This document shows, in pieces, positions 6,455-13,417 of a stretch of DNA of 30,559 nt. Both the position numbers and the translations under genes were made by a program. Position 1 is the stretch's first letter; the number at the start of each line of letters is the position of its first letter. This DNA comes from a virus. The stretch spans positions 1 to 30,559 of IMG/VR virus record IMGVR_UViG_3300025099_000090; one strand, given 5' to 3'. The notes under the pieces were generated by a model. The model was not told the origin of the DNA. It was given only the letters and a program-made list of their open reading frames with translations, and did not search any database.

Positions 6455-6706
6455 TTAAAGTCTGGTCTTTACGTTGAGCCAGATGGCCGCCCCGATAAAC
6501 AGGATGGTGCCTGTGGTTATAATGCGGACCGCAGTTCTGACGGCCTCTCTGCGCGTGTTTCTCCATGCGCTTATGAGGTCACGCATGTCGCGCACGTCAG
6601 CCGCTGCTTTCTCATCGTGGAGGCCGAGGTTGCTTAGGGCTTCCTTGGCTCCACGCTTGGCAGCACGGTCGATGATGGCTTCGAGTTCTTCCTCGGAGAG
6701 TTGCAC
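6455..6706 (-). CDS. DUF6127-like small membrane protein (83 aa)
   Basis: The first 55 residues are charged and helical, with the block LGLHDEKAAADVRDMRDLI followed by a basic segment. One transmembrane helix follows (IITTGTILFIGAAIWL, about residues 61-77). The LGLHDE-x-A-x-DVRD-x-RDL pattern matches the small phage/prophage family I know as DUF6127, seen near lysis genes in alphaproteobacterial elements. Its function is not established; holin-like or accessory lysis roles have been suggested by topology. The start is GTG at 6706 with AGGAG ten bases upstream. Confidence 0.72.
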   Translation of the reverse strand: MQLSEEELEAIIDRAAKRGAKEALSNLGLHDEKAAADVRDMRDLISAWRNTRREAVRTAVRIITTGTILFIGAAIWLNVKTRL

Positions 6707-6721
6707 CCTAGATTACTCCTG

Positions 6722-6985
6722 CTACGGCTTCGTCGGCCAAGTTACATCTGCGGGAAACCCTGCCTGACTTGTGATGTCCCTCAGTGCCTGACGGTATGTC
6801 TGCATGTCGTCTGACAGAGTGGTGTCGCTTAAAGCAAAGTAATCGGTTTCTGCGAGTAAGCTGTTGCGCTCAGAGCGTACCTCTTGAGGCAGTACATTCT
6901 GGTTGTACTCATTTAACTGGGCTGTCGCGCTGTCAATTTCCTCTGCGGTCATATCTGTGAGAACGCCGTTTACATACTTTTTCAT
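6722..6985 (-). CDS. Tail assembly chaperone-like protein (Phage_tail_APC type, 87 aa)
   Basis: The protein opens MKKYVNGVLTDMTAEE. Its C-terminus has the typical pattern RNSLLAETDYFALSD, then YRQALRDITSQAGFP, then TWPTKP. This matches the small proteins annotated as phage tail-assembly chaperone or fibre-assembly proteins, which usually lie just after tail-fibre genes, as here. I chose the ATG at 6985 (GGGGCAG just upstream, one base after the previous stop) over the ATG at 7003, which lies inside the preceding gene. A fibre-folding or attachment role is inferred from family and position. Confidence 0.78.
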   Translation of the reverse strand: MKKYVNGVLTDMTAEEIDSATAQLNEYNQNVLPQEVRSERNSLLAETDYFALSDTTLSDDMQTYRQALRDITSQAGFPADVTWPTKP

Positions 6986-6986
6986 T

Positions 6987-7562
6987 TTACTGCCCCAATC
7001 CATATAGTGAGAACCGACCGCTTTCTATTTCTGCTGTCCCTGCCGTGGTCGTAAAGTTGAACCCATCCACATCAGTAATCGAGTAGGTACTTTTCATACC
7101 ACCAGAGACCAGAATAAGATTTGCAATATCATTTGTACCTTCAAATCCACCGTAAGCCATTTCAATAGTTGCCCTTGGAGCGGCTGTAGAAATATCAAAT
7201 CTTCCAGTCTGTGATGTTACTCCTGTGGGGCCAATCCAACCAGTACTTGTAGTATCATAGCTGCTTCCCGAATCAATTTTAGCTCTCATCATTGAATAAT
7301 TACTGCCAGTTTCTAAACTGCCATTATCATATATTTGCATTTTAGGAATTTGCGCACCATCCATCGTGCAATCCCATAGCAAAACGTAGCGGTTGTATGA
7401 GCCGATAGACGTAAAGGCGACCGAGGCTACAGCGCTGCTAACAGTCGTCGTGCTGATCAGGTTCCACGAGCCACCGCCGCCCCCAACAGCGGCCCCATCA
7501 AGGGTCACGCTGCCAGAGGTAGCCGAGATATCATTAGTCTGATGATTAATTGTCAGGCTCAT
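6987..7562 (-). CDS. Putative tail-fibre-associated virion protein (191 aa)
   Basis: The N-terminus (LTINHQTNDISATSGSVTL) followed by a poly-Gly linker (AAVGGGGGSW) is typical of fibre-associated proteins of marine phages. The rest is Ser/Thr/Gly-rich and beta-like, with no catalytic motif. It lies between a 101-aa protein and the tail-assembly chaperone, downstream of the large fibre. Part of the gene (about 7040-7370) is visibly more AT-rich than neighbouring genes. This suggests recent exchange of a receptor-binding module. Receptor contact is inferred, not shown. Confidence 0.62.
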   Translation of the reverse strand: MSLTINHQTNDISATSGSVTLDGAAVGGGGGSWNLISTTTVSSAVASVAFTSIGSYNRYVLLWDCTMDGAQIPKMQIYDNGSLETGSNYSMMRAKIDSGSSYDTTSTGWIGPTGVTSQTGRFDISTAAPRATIEMAYGGFEGTNDIANLILVSGGMKSTYSITDVDGFNFTTTAGTAEIESGRFSLYGLGQ

Positions 7563-7565
7563 TGT

Positions 7566-7871
7566 TTACACCGCCGTTGATCCGTTCATTTCGTCTTGAG
7601 CCATGACCCAAGCGTAGCACTTGTCCAAGAAGGCATCGCCTGATGAACTGTTGATGTCCTCTAGGTTTGCGTTCATCCTTTTAAAATCGACCTCTCTGGT
7701 GTCATCTGTGGGTGAGTTGGTTGCGTAAGCACTTAAGTCAATCATAACGGTGAACTTGGGGTCTGACCCACGTTGACGAGAGATGCTTGCTGTGACGATG
7801 CGGTAGTAGGCGCCATTAAAGGCGATGCCGAATTGACTGTTTTCAGCCGTGATATTGTGTTGGATAGCCAT
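7566..7871 (-). CDS. Small fibre-adjacent protein (101 aa)
   Basis: The protein begins MAIQHNITAENSQFGIAFNG and contains a segment of short strands (AYYRIVTASISRQRG, KFTVMIDLSAYA). I recognise no family with confidence. ATG at 7871 has AAAGGAG six to seven bases upstream, so I chose it over a longer reading from 8099, which would lie inside the fibre gene. It sits directly after the large tail fibre and before another fibre-associated gene. It may be a small structural or chaperone protein, but the role is unknown. Confidence 0.65.
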   Translation of the reverse strand: MAIQHNITAENSQFGIAFNGAYYRIVTASISRQRGSDPKFTVMIDLSAYATNSPTDDTREVDFKRMNANLEDINSSSGDAFLDKCYAWVMAQDEMNGSTAV

Positions 7872-7882
7872 TGGATACTCCT

Positions 7883-10800
7883 TTAGGCGTAAATAAGTTC
7901 TGAGGTTGTGATGGTTCCGACAAAACGCACGTTGGTTGATGCTGCGCCGTTGACCGCAATCTTTAGGCATCCATTGGTTGTGTCGGCACTTAGTGCCATC
8001 CCCCAAGACGGTGTGTTGTCTAAGACAGTGGTTGCTGAGTTGACTAGGACTGTTGTCCCTGCGCTGCCCTCGCGTCTGATAAGACCCTCGACTTTCCAAG
8101 CCGCGCTTGCTGTGCCTTCGCTTGCTTTTTGTCGTGCGACGATAGTACCGCTAAATGCGTAGGCGCTGTTGTTGGGAAGGACTACTTGGTTCGATGTACC
8201 CGCTGTACTATTGTCAGTAGTTAAAGCCTCTGCGGTGGCATCTGTTGTGTTAGACGCAAGAACATAAATGCCTGATTGGTTTTGCCCTGCGCTTATTGCG
8301 TTGTAGCCACCAAAGTGGACACCACCCTTAGTTCTACTCTTTGCGCCACGGCCCAGAACTATACTTCTATCATGTCCACTATCAACTTGGCTTTCTCCAC
8401 CAAAACCCAGACTATTTGAAGCATTTAAATAAGTAGCTTGCAGCGCAACAGAGAATGTTGCATTTGAAGTGGTATCACCACCGTTTCCAAGACCCACAGA
8501 GTAGTCACCTGCAATAGTTCCCATTCTGCCAATTTTAACAGCGGCCGTACCTGTTGCTTTTGTCTGTTGACCTAAAGCAATACTATTAGCGCCCTGTGCG
8601 CCATAGCTGCTAGTGTTATTTGCAATGGCTCCTGCGAGGCTGTCACTTCCAGAGGCGTAAGAGTTATTTATGGCTGTTGCCCCTGCCCCTGCCGTCTTAG
8701 CATTATAACCAAGGGCAGTCTGGTAGTTTACGTTTCCTGTGCCATTGCTATCATCGCCGACAAACGTGTTGCTACTGCCACTGGTCACCGCACTACCTGC
8801 CGTCTGACCAATACCTACGTTGTTGGAGCCAGTAAGCTTATCTAAGTTAGTACCTTGAAGCGCGTTTTGACCCACGGCTGTGTTGGCTGTACCAGTGGTC
8901 AAATAAGAGCCAGTATTACGACCAATCAAAACATTGTCATCACCTGTTGTGATTGATGAATTACCTGTGTTCCAACCGATTGCAACGTTTCTGTAATGTG
9001 AGGAACCTGCAGAAAAGCTGTTAGTCCCGATGGACAGGTTTGAGCCGTCCCATTCTGCGTCACTTAGGTCGTCAATTGAACTAGCACCACCCCCTGAAGC
9101 AGCCGCCCAATTAGCAACTCCTGACCCATTTGTGGTAAGCACATAATTAGCGCTGCCATCGGAAGTAGGCAGGGTGTAAGCATTATTAACACTGACTGTA
9201 CCAGTCGTTTTTATTCCGCTGCTAGTCGTTTCGAGTTTCTTACTAGAATTATGGTATAACTCTACCGCTCCACCGTAAGTAGCTTTGAGATAATCATGGC
9301 CTGAGCTAGCCTTTAGCTCAAGGTTAGTTGCGTAGATTTGAAGATTGCCAGAGCCGCCTTCAATAATTTGGCTGTGATTGTTCGTACCATGAAAGATTTT
9401 GAGGTCATCACCATCACCAAAAACCAGTTCATTTACACCTGAACTTGAGCGGTCGCCAAATTTAATAGACTTGCTATTTGCGTCTAAATCGCCACCGAGT
9501 TGGGGGGTAGTATCCTCAACGACATTGCTTATCCCAGAGCCGCCGCCACTTGCCGCTGCCCACGTTAAACCGCCAGTATTACCTGATTGCGCAGTCAGCA
9601 CATAGCCGTTGGTGGGCGAGTTGCTGACCTTGAGGTTGGCTTCGTCCACCACGTTGTCGCTAATGACTGTAGCGCCATCGGCTGTGCTAGTGACCTCACC
9701 TGAGTGGTTTGGGTGGACATAGTTGTTTGCGCTTGCAGCAATGCCGTCTAGTTTCGTGTGGTCTGCATCAGTAAACGCATTGGTATCTGAGTTGCTTTCA
9801 TAGGCCGTTTTGATTTCACTCGCAGTTTGATCTGCGGTGGCATTAGCTTCGATGGCGTCAAGTTTTGACTTTAGCGTATTCGTAAAGTTGTTCTGAGTTA
9901 AGCCACCATCGCCAACGCTGTAAGTTGTGTTAGTGTCTGTAGAACTAATAGTACCATTTGCCGCAATAGAAACATTAGTCCCTGCTGTAAGTGCCGCCAC
10001 TACGTTTGCTGTATCTGTAACGTCTGCGGATGCTTCTATAGCATTTAACTTGCTGTGGTCTGCGTCAGTAAAGACATTACTGTCAGTCGCTGCTTCTACA
10101 GCCGCCCTGATTTGTGCATCAGTTTGATCTGCTGTGGCACTGGTTTCTATACCATCTAGCTTACTTTTCAGCGCGTCAGTAAAGTTGTTTTCAGTTAGCC
10201 CACCATCGCCAATGCTATAGGTGGTATTCGTATCAGTAACCGTAATAGTCTTGGTAGCCCCAGTGCCACTAGCGACAACACCGTTGCCTGTGAAGTTCAT
10301 CGTGGTTGCAGCCGTCGAAAGTGCAGAGCCTTCGTCTTGAACTGTCAGTGAAGAACCACCGCCACCACCACCAGATGCCGTGACAACACCACTGCCGTCT
10401 ATAGCCAAGCCGCTGCCAATCTTGATGCCGCCTAGTGTGCTGCTAGAGGCAGTGGGTAGGCTATAGTTGTTTGCACTGGTAGCTATCCCACCTAGCTTAC
10501 TGTGGTCGGCGTCGGTAAACACGTTGCTGTCTGTCGCAGCCTCGACAGCCGCTCTGATTTCAGCGTTAGATTGATCTGCTGTGGCATTGGCCTCGACAGC
10601 ATCTAGCTTGTTCTTCAAGGTCGTCGTGAAGTTCTTCTCAGTTAGACCGCCGTCACCCACAGAATACGTTGTGTTCGTATCCGTAGAACTGATGGTGAAG
10701 TTGGGGTACGTCCCTGAGACGCTGACGTTTGACCCTGCAGTGAGAGCCACAGTTTGGTCTGGGCTGTCATTCGTAATCGTCGTGCCAGACACAGTGATGC

Positions 10801-11113
10801 CTGTGCCGCCAGTGTAGTTATTCACCGACGAAGCTGATGCAGCAGCCGCTGTGGCTGAGGTTGCAGCAGCAGTCGCTGATGTTGATGCCGCTGTCGCTGA
10901 AGAAGCTGCAGCAGTCGCTGAGGTGGCTGCTGCTGTGGCCGAAGTATCAGCACCAGACTTTGCTGTATCTGCACCCGACTTTGCTGTCTCAGCAGCAGCT
11001 TGTGCAGTCTCAGCGGCTGTCTTTGCGTTTTCAGCGGCTGTCTTTAAGCCGTCGACGGCATCTACGTCGTTGCTCGTTGCGCCTGAACCTGAGTAGAAAC
11101 TTGTTTTTGCCAT
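7883..11113 (-). CDS. Large trimeric tail fibre with YadA-head-like repeats (1076 aa)
   Basis: This is the likely receptor-binding fibre. Residues ~20-100 are an Ala/Ser/Thr coiled coil. Three repeats of about 75 residues follow, each starting TNTTYS-x-GDGGLT and containing FTDADHSKL or a close variant, with Gly/Ser linkers between them. Near residues 700-900 there are YadA-head-like beta-roll repeats (NVAIGWNTG, NTAVGQNAL, NVGIGQTAG). The C-terminal ~100 residues look like a beta-sandwich found at the end of similar fibres (SAYAFSGTIVARQKAS). No peptidase-S74 chaperone domain is visible. ATG at 11113 follows the adaptor gene closely with GAGGA upstream. Segments around 8380-8500 and 9180-9430 are more AT-rich, consistent with mosaic exchange. 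Confidence 0.88.
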   Translation of the reverse strand: MAKTSFYSGSGATSNDVDAVDGLKTAAENAKTAAETAQAAAETAKSGADTAKSGADTSATAAATSATAAASSATAASTSATAAATSATAAAASASSVNNYTGGTGITVSGTTITNDSPDQTVALTAGSNVSVSGTYPNFTISSTDTNTTYSVGDGGLTEKNFTTTLKNKLDAVEANATADQSNAEIRAAVEAATDSNVFTDADHSKLGGIATSANNYSLPTASSSTLGGIKIGSGLAIDGSGVVTASGGGGGGSSLTVQDEGSALSTAATTMNFTGNGVVASGTGATKTITVTDTNTTYSIGDGGLTENNFTDALKSKLDGIETSATADQTDAQIRAAVEAATDSNVFTDADHSKLNAIEASADVTDTANVVAALTAGTNVSIAANGTISSTDTNTTYSVGDGGLTQNNFTNTLKSKLDAIEANATADQTASEIKTAYESNSDTNAFTDADHTKLDGIAASANNYVHPNHSGEVTSTADGATVISDNVVDEANLKVSNSPTNGYVLTAQSGNTGGLTWAAASGGGSGISNVVEDTTPQLGGDLDANSKSIKFGDRSSSGVNELVFGDGDDLKIFHGTNNHSQIIEGGSGNLQIYATNLELKASSGHDYLKATYGGAVELYHNSSKKLETTSSGIKTTGTVSVNNAYTLPTSDGSANYVLTTNGSGVANWAAASGGGASSIDDLSDAEWDGSNLSIGTNSFSAGSSHYRNVAIGWNTGNSSITTGDDNVLIGRNTGSYLTTGTANTAVGQNALQGTNLDKLTGSNNVGIGQTAGSAVTSGSSNTFVGDDSNGTGNVNYQTALGYNAKTAGAGATAINNSYASGSDSLAGAIANNTSSYGAQGANSIALGQQTKATGTAAVKIGRMGTIAGDYSVGLGNGGDTTSNATFSVALQATYLNASNSLGFGGESQVDSGHDRSIVLGRGAKSRTKGGVHFGGYNAISAGQNQSGIYVLASNTTDATAEALTTDNSTAGTSNQVVLPNNSAYAFSGTIVARQKASEGTASAAWKVEGLIRREGSAGTTVLVNSATTVLDNTPSWGMALSADTTNGCLKIAVNGAASTNVRFVGTITTSELIYA
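9715..10685 (-). repeat. Three protein-level repeats in the fibre shaft
   Basis: Three related coding units lie at about 10685-10455, 10240-10010 and 9942-9715. Each encodes TNTTYS-x-GDGGLT, an NFT-x2-LK-x-KLD segment, NATADQ or SATADQ, and a TDADH-x-KL block. DNA similarity is partial, so they are diverged duplications that could support recombination and changes in fibre length. Confidence 0.7.
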
Positions 11114-11118
11114 CTGGC

Positions 11119-11727
11119 TTAATCCTCGTAGGCTGTAGTTGGTCGCATGGCTTGCACCGTGCCAGACATCTCGGCGTCATTTGCTTGCTCTTGGACTTCT
11201 GCCATGCACTGGCTGTACCGCTGCTCGAACAGGGGGCCACGCTCGTCCAAATAGTAATCCGCTGCATACGACAGTGCGCCGTAGATTATCAGGTCACTGG
11301 ATGCAGCGGCCAAGGCATTCTCTGCGCTGTCAGTAGTCATGTCTGCAAATTGAGCATAGTAGTTCAGCTTGACCGAACCAGATGTTGGATATGGGTAAAT
11401 CAGCAGGCTGCTGCCTTCGCGAGTAAAGAACTTGGGAGTGCCGTTTTCGCCTGCATCCTTGTAGTCAACAATCTGACTTAGAGGGACACGAGTAAGACTT
11501 GTGCTGCCGTAGTACAAATCGATGATCTCAAGAAAGTCGTTGGGCAGCACAAGCAACGTGGTGGCTGCGCTGATAGTATACGACTGCTGCTTCTCCATGG
11601 ATGGAACCCGAAGGCTTCTCTGGATACGAGCGATACTCTGGTCAACAAAGGTGTCGGCTAGGGTGTCGCTGCAGTCGCTACGGTTTAGGAGCGCCTTGAA
11701 GTGGCTCCTGATGTCACCTTTGTTCAT
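11119..11727 (-). CDS. Head-tail adaptor protein (SU10 adaptor / T7 gp11-like, 202 aa)
   Basis: This protein would form the ring that joins the portal to the tail nozzle. Characteristic pieces are RIQRSLRVPSMEK, LVLPNDFLEIIDLYY, the FFTREGSSLLIYPYP strand pair and DLIIYGALSYAADYYLDE, in the order and spacing of the SU10-type adaptor family that replaces T7 gp11. It is all soluble, with no membrane segment. It follows the major capsid protein and the 115-aa protein and precedes the tail fibre, a usual adaptor position. ATG at 11727 has AAGGA somewhat far upstream. Confidence 0.82.
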   Translation of the reverse strand: MNKGDIRSHFKALLNRSDCSDTLADTFVDQSIARIQRSLRVPSMEKQQSYTISAATTLLVLPNDFLEIIDLYYGSTSLTRVPLSQIVDYKDAGENGTPKFFTREGSSLLIYPYPTSGSVKLNYYAQFADMTTDSAENALAAASSDLIIYGALSYAADYYLDERGPLFEQRYSQCMAEVQEQANDAEMSGTVQAMRPTTAYED

Positions 11728-11735
11728 ATCGGGGG

Positions 11736-12083
11736 TTAAATCCTTTTGTTGGTCGCCATGAAACCATCGAGGTTCTGGTCGCTCAGTCTTTTGACGATCT
11801 CAGCGCCTGTCGCTTCGTACAAGTTGAAGCCTTCGCGCACCCACTGCTCGTGTACGGCAACTGGGATACTGGCGACACGCATGAACTCGCCTTCCTTGGC
11901 GCTGTCCGATGCGTTGCGGCTGTCCTTCAGGTCGTCCAAGAACTCCTGAGTGATATTCTGTGTGTGATGCCTGACGACGTCGTTGCCTTCCTGAATGTAT
12001 CGTGTGTTGACACCCAGAAGGCTGCGCTCCACGTCGGCTTTATCACCAGAGACAATAGGCTCTGTTGGGTTATTACTGCTCAT
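11736..12083 (-). CDS. Conserved-type virion-region protein (115 aa)
   Basis: This is a helical, charged protein with an N-terminal Pro-containing tail. A central segment (NITQEFLDDLKDSRNAS) leads to the block GEFMRVASIPVAVHEQWVRE near residues 65-84. The FMRVASIPVAV pattern recurs in proteins between capsid and adaptor genes of marine podoviruses as I remember them, but I know no assigned function. It could be a head-completion or internal protein. ATG at 12083 has only a weak ribosome site. The 162-base gap upstream, after the capsid gene, holds a long hairpin. Confidence 0.68.
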   Translation of the reverse strand: MSSNNPTEPIVSGDKADVERSLLGVNTRYIQEGNDVVRHHTQNITQEFLDDLKDSRNASDSAKEGEFMRVASIPVAVHEQWVREGFNLYEATGAEIVKRLSDQNLDGFMATNKRI

Positions 12084-12164
12084 TATCGGGGGTACTCTCG
12101 TTAGGGGAAATCTTTAGGCCACTCAGCGGCGCTCTCAGGGGCTCTGAGGGTATTTAAAGAATGC

Positions 12165-12218
12165 CGCCCCTCTGTAGTCAGAAAGGAGAGCAGGAACTGA
12201 CTACTTTTAGTGGGGGCG
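12165..12218 (-). terminator. Two-part hairpin just downstream of the capsid gene
   Basis: On the minus strand CGCCCC (12218-12213) pairs with GGGGCG (12170-12165). Inside, GTAGTCAG (12204-12197) pairs with CTGACTAC (12181-12174) around a 15-base loop, with an asymmetric internal loop between the stems. A modest ATTCTTT tract follows. In T7 a terminator (Tphi) also lies directly after the major capsid gene. This structure could be a partial terminator or an RNase III-type processing site. The lack of a clean U-tract leaves its role open. Confidence 0.45.
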
Positions 12219-12245
12219 ACACTCAATCTTATGGGGGTCTAACTT

Positions 12246-12469
12246 TTACGACAGACCTGTGATCATATGATCAGCGCCCCAGTTCATGTGCTTGAGAGAG
12301 TACTCTCCTACCACATAGTGTTTATCGCTATCTCCATTTTTCGCGAGAAGTGTACGCGAGAACGGACGCAGCACTGCAGACCGCCACATGCTTGGTTCAA
12401 TCAAGAATGCGTGGGTCGACAACTGGTGGCGGTTTAGGACCACTTTGTATTCACCATCATTTATGTTCG
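12246..12469 (-). CDS. Major capsid protein, exon 2 (C-terminal 73 codons plus split codon)
   Basis: This is the 3' exon of the interrupted capsid gene. From C12469 it supplies the last two bases of split codon 225 (T|CG, Ser) and then NINDGEYKVVLNRHQ and so on to GLS and TAA. The segment LIEPSMWRSAVLRPF, followed by LAKNGDSDKHYVVGEYSL, is the recognisable C-terminal part of SU10-like (DUF5309-type) capsid proteins, whose N-terminal part is exon 1. Taken alone it has no ribosome site and only a GTG at 12443, so it is not a separate gene. Confidence 0.88.
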
Positions 12470-12711
12470 CCTTAGATCGCTAATCTAAGACCGTCTTTCG
12501 ACTGCTGTATGTCACCATACAGATCAGACCATATCACCATCCCAAGGGGATGCTCTGCGCTTCGAGCCGCTTGGCTCTACTCCACTGCCGTGGATGGTCG
12601 TTGCACCTTCCTCTTTCGAGGCTTGGCTCAGGATTATCTCATTGAGAGACTTCCCCTGAGTTCACAGAGTTCTTCAAAGTAGATTGCTCTACTAGGCCGC
12701 TAGGTTTGTTA
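12470..12711 (-). ncRNA. Self-splicing group I intron (subgroup IA) in the capsid gene, 242 nt
   Basis: All core helices can be drawn on the minus strand. P1 is CCGU|UA (12715-12710) with UAGCGG (12702-12697), including the U.G splice-site wobble. P2 is AGUAGA-GCAA-UCUACU. P3 is CUCUGUG (12669-12663) with CGCAGAG (12559-12553). P4 is CUCAGG (12660-12655) with CCUGAG (12632-12627). P5 is UCUC/GAGA and P6a is CCUC-GAAA-GAGG. P7 is GACCAU (12599-12594) with AUGGUC (12532-12527). P7.1 is CCAC/GUGG and P7.2 is GAGCC/GGCUC. P8 is CAUCCC/GGGAUG. P9 is CUGUAUG-GUGA-CAUACAG, followed by two more hairpins. The last base is omega-G (12470). The core strings AAUCCUGAGCC and GGUGCAACGACC are classic group I sequences. 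P7.1/P7.2 mark subgroup IA. It encodes no endonuclease. Confidence 0.94.
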
Positions 12712-13384
12712 ACGGGCTAACATAGAGGTCGATCACATTGACCAACTGCTTGGTCTGAGCGAACTCACGATTACGTCCAGATGACGCTGCAAATCCTGCG
12801 ACAATTTGGGCGTCGGCGGGCTTGATCATGAAGACACTTGGGTCTGACCCGGCGTTGAACGCAGCCTGACCTGCAACAAGCAACTTAGCTTCTGTAAGGG
12901 CATCTGTTGCATTGCTCCCGGCGTCGGTCGAATTTGAGATCATCTGAGTTGCAGATGCCATCTCACGAGCGGCACTTTCGGAGCCAGTGACGGCTGCATT
13001 GTCGACACCAACGTAAGCTCTCTCTAGATCGCGCTTGATCTCCTTCAAAGCTTTCCCAAGCTGATAAGCTGTTTCCTTGGCTCTACCGTAGGTTGCAATA
13101 GCGTCTGCTGTTGCACTTACTTGGAAAGCCTTGGATAGGATTTGCGTGTTGTTGGTACGACTTGTAGCGGCGGTCAATGTTGCCATTGATGCGTCCGCGC
13201 CTTCGATTGCCGCGTTATTTGCGGCTGCAGCTAGGCTGTCCTCAAGCCATTCAAAAGTACGAGCCGAAACCTTCTCGGAACGGATCATGCTGAAGAATGG
13301 GGTGTCTGTGGGCGTAATATCAGAAATGATATCTGAAACGTCCTCTTTCTTCCCGGTCTGGTCGTATGTGGAATATAGGGCCAT
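12712..13384 (-). CDS. Major capsid protein, exon 1 (SU10-like, joined product 298 aa)
   Basis: Exon 1 encodes residues 1-224 plus one base of codon 225. Its N-terminus (MALYSTYDQTGKKEDVSDII, then PTDTPFFSMI) is typical of DUF5309/SU10-like HK97-fold capsid proteins. The rest includes a helix (GKALKEIKRDLERAYVG) and ends VIDLYVSP at the splice site. Joined to exon 2 (12469-12246) the protein is 298 aa, a normal length for this family. Without splicing, the frame reads LTNLAA and stops at 12692, giving a 230-aa truncated product that lacks the conserved C-terminal strands. ATG at 13384 has AAAGGAG upstream and follows the scaffold gene. Family assignment and splice junction are mutually supporting. 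Confidence 0.92.
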
Positions 13385-13417
13385 CTTGATGGCTCCTTTC
13401 TTGATGTTGTTGTTGGG

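Noticed and set aside
7872-8099. Longer N-terminus for the 101-aa fibre-adjacent protein
   Set aside because: It would overlap the end of the fibre gene in another frame and is Arg/Cys-rich shadow sequence. The ATG at 7871 has AAAGGAG upstream.
9715-11050. CRISPR-like or regulatory repeats
   Set aside because: The repetition comes from repeated protein units and an Ala-rich coiled coil in the fibre, in frame and diverged, with no regular spacers.
10837-11481. Plus-strand 214-aa ORF
   Set aside because: It is antisense to the Ala-rich coiled coil of the fibre and to the adaptor. Its Leu/Gln-rich composition is a mirror of the repeats.
12246-12443. Independent 65-aa gene starting at GTG 12443
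   Set aside because: It has no ribosome site, and its sequence is the expected C-terminus of the capsid protein. It joins exon 1 in frame once the group I intron is removed.
12470-12711. Capsid gene broken by an insertion sequence or simple frameshift (pseudogene)
   Set aside because: The 242 bases have no terminal inverted repeats, target duplication or transposase, but do have a complete group I fold. A frameshift would not explain the extra sequence.
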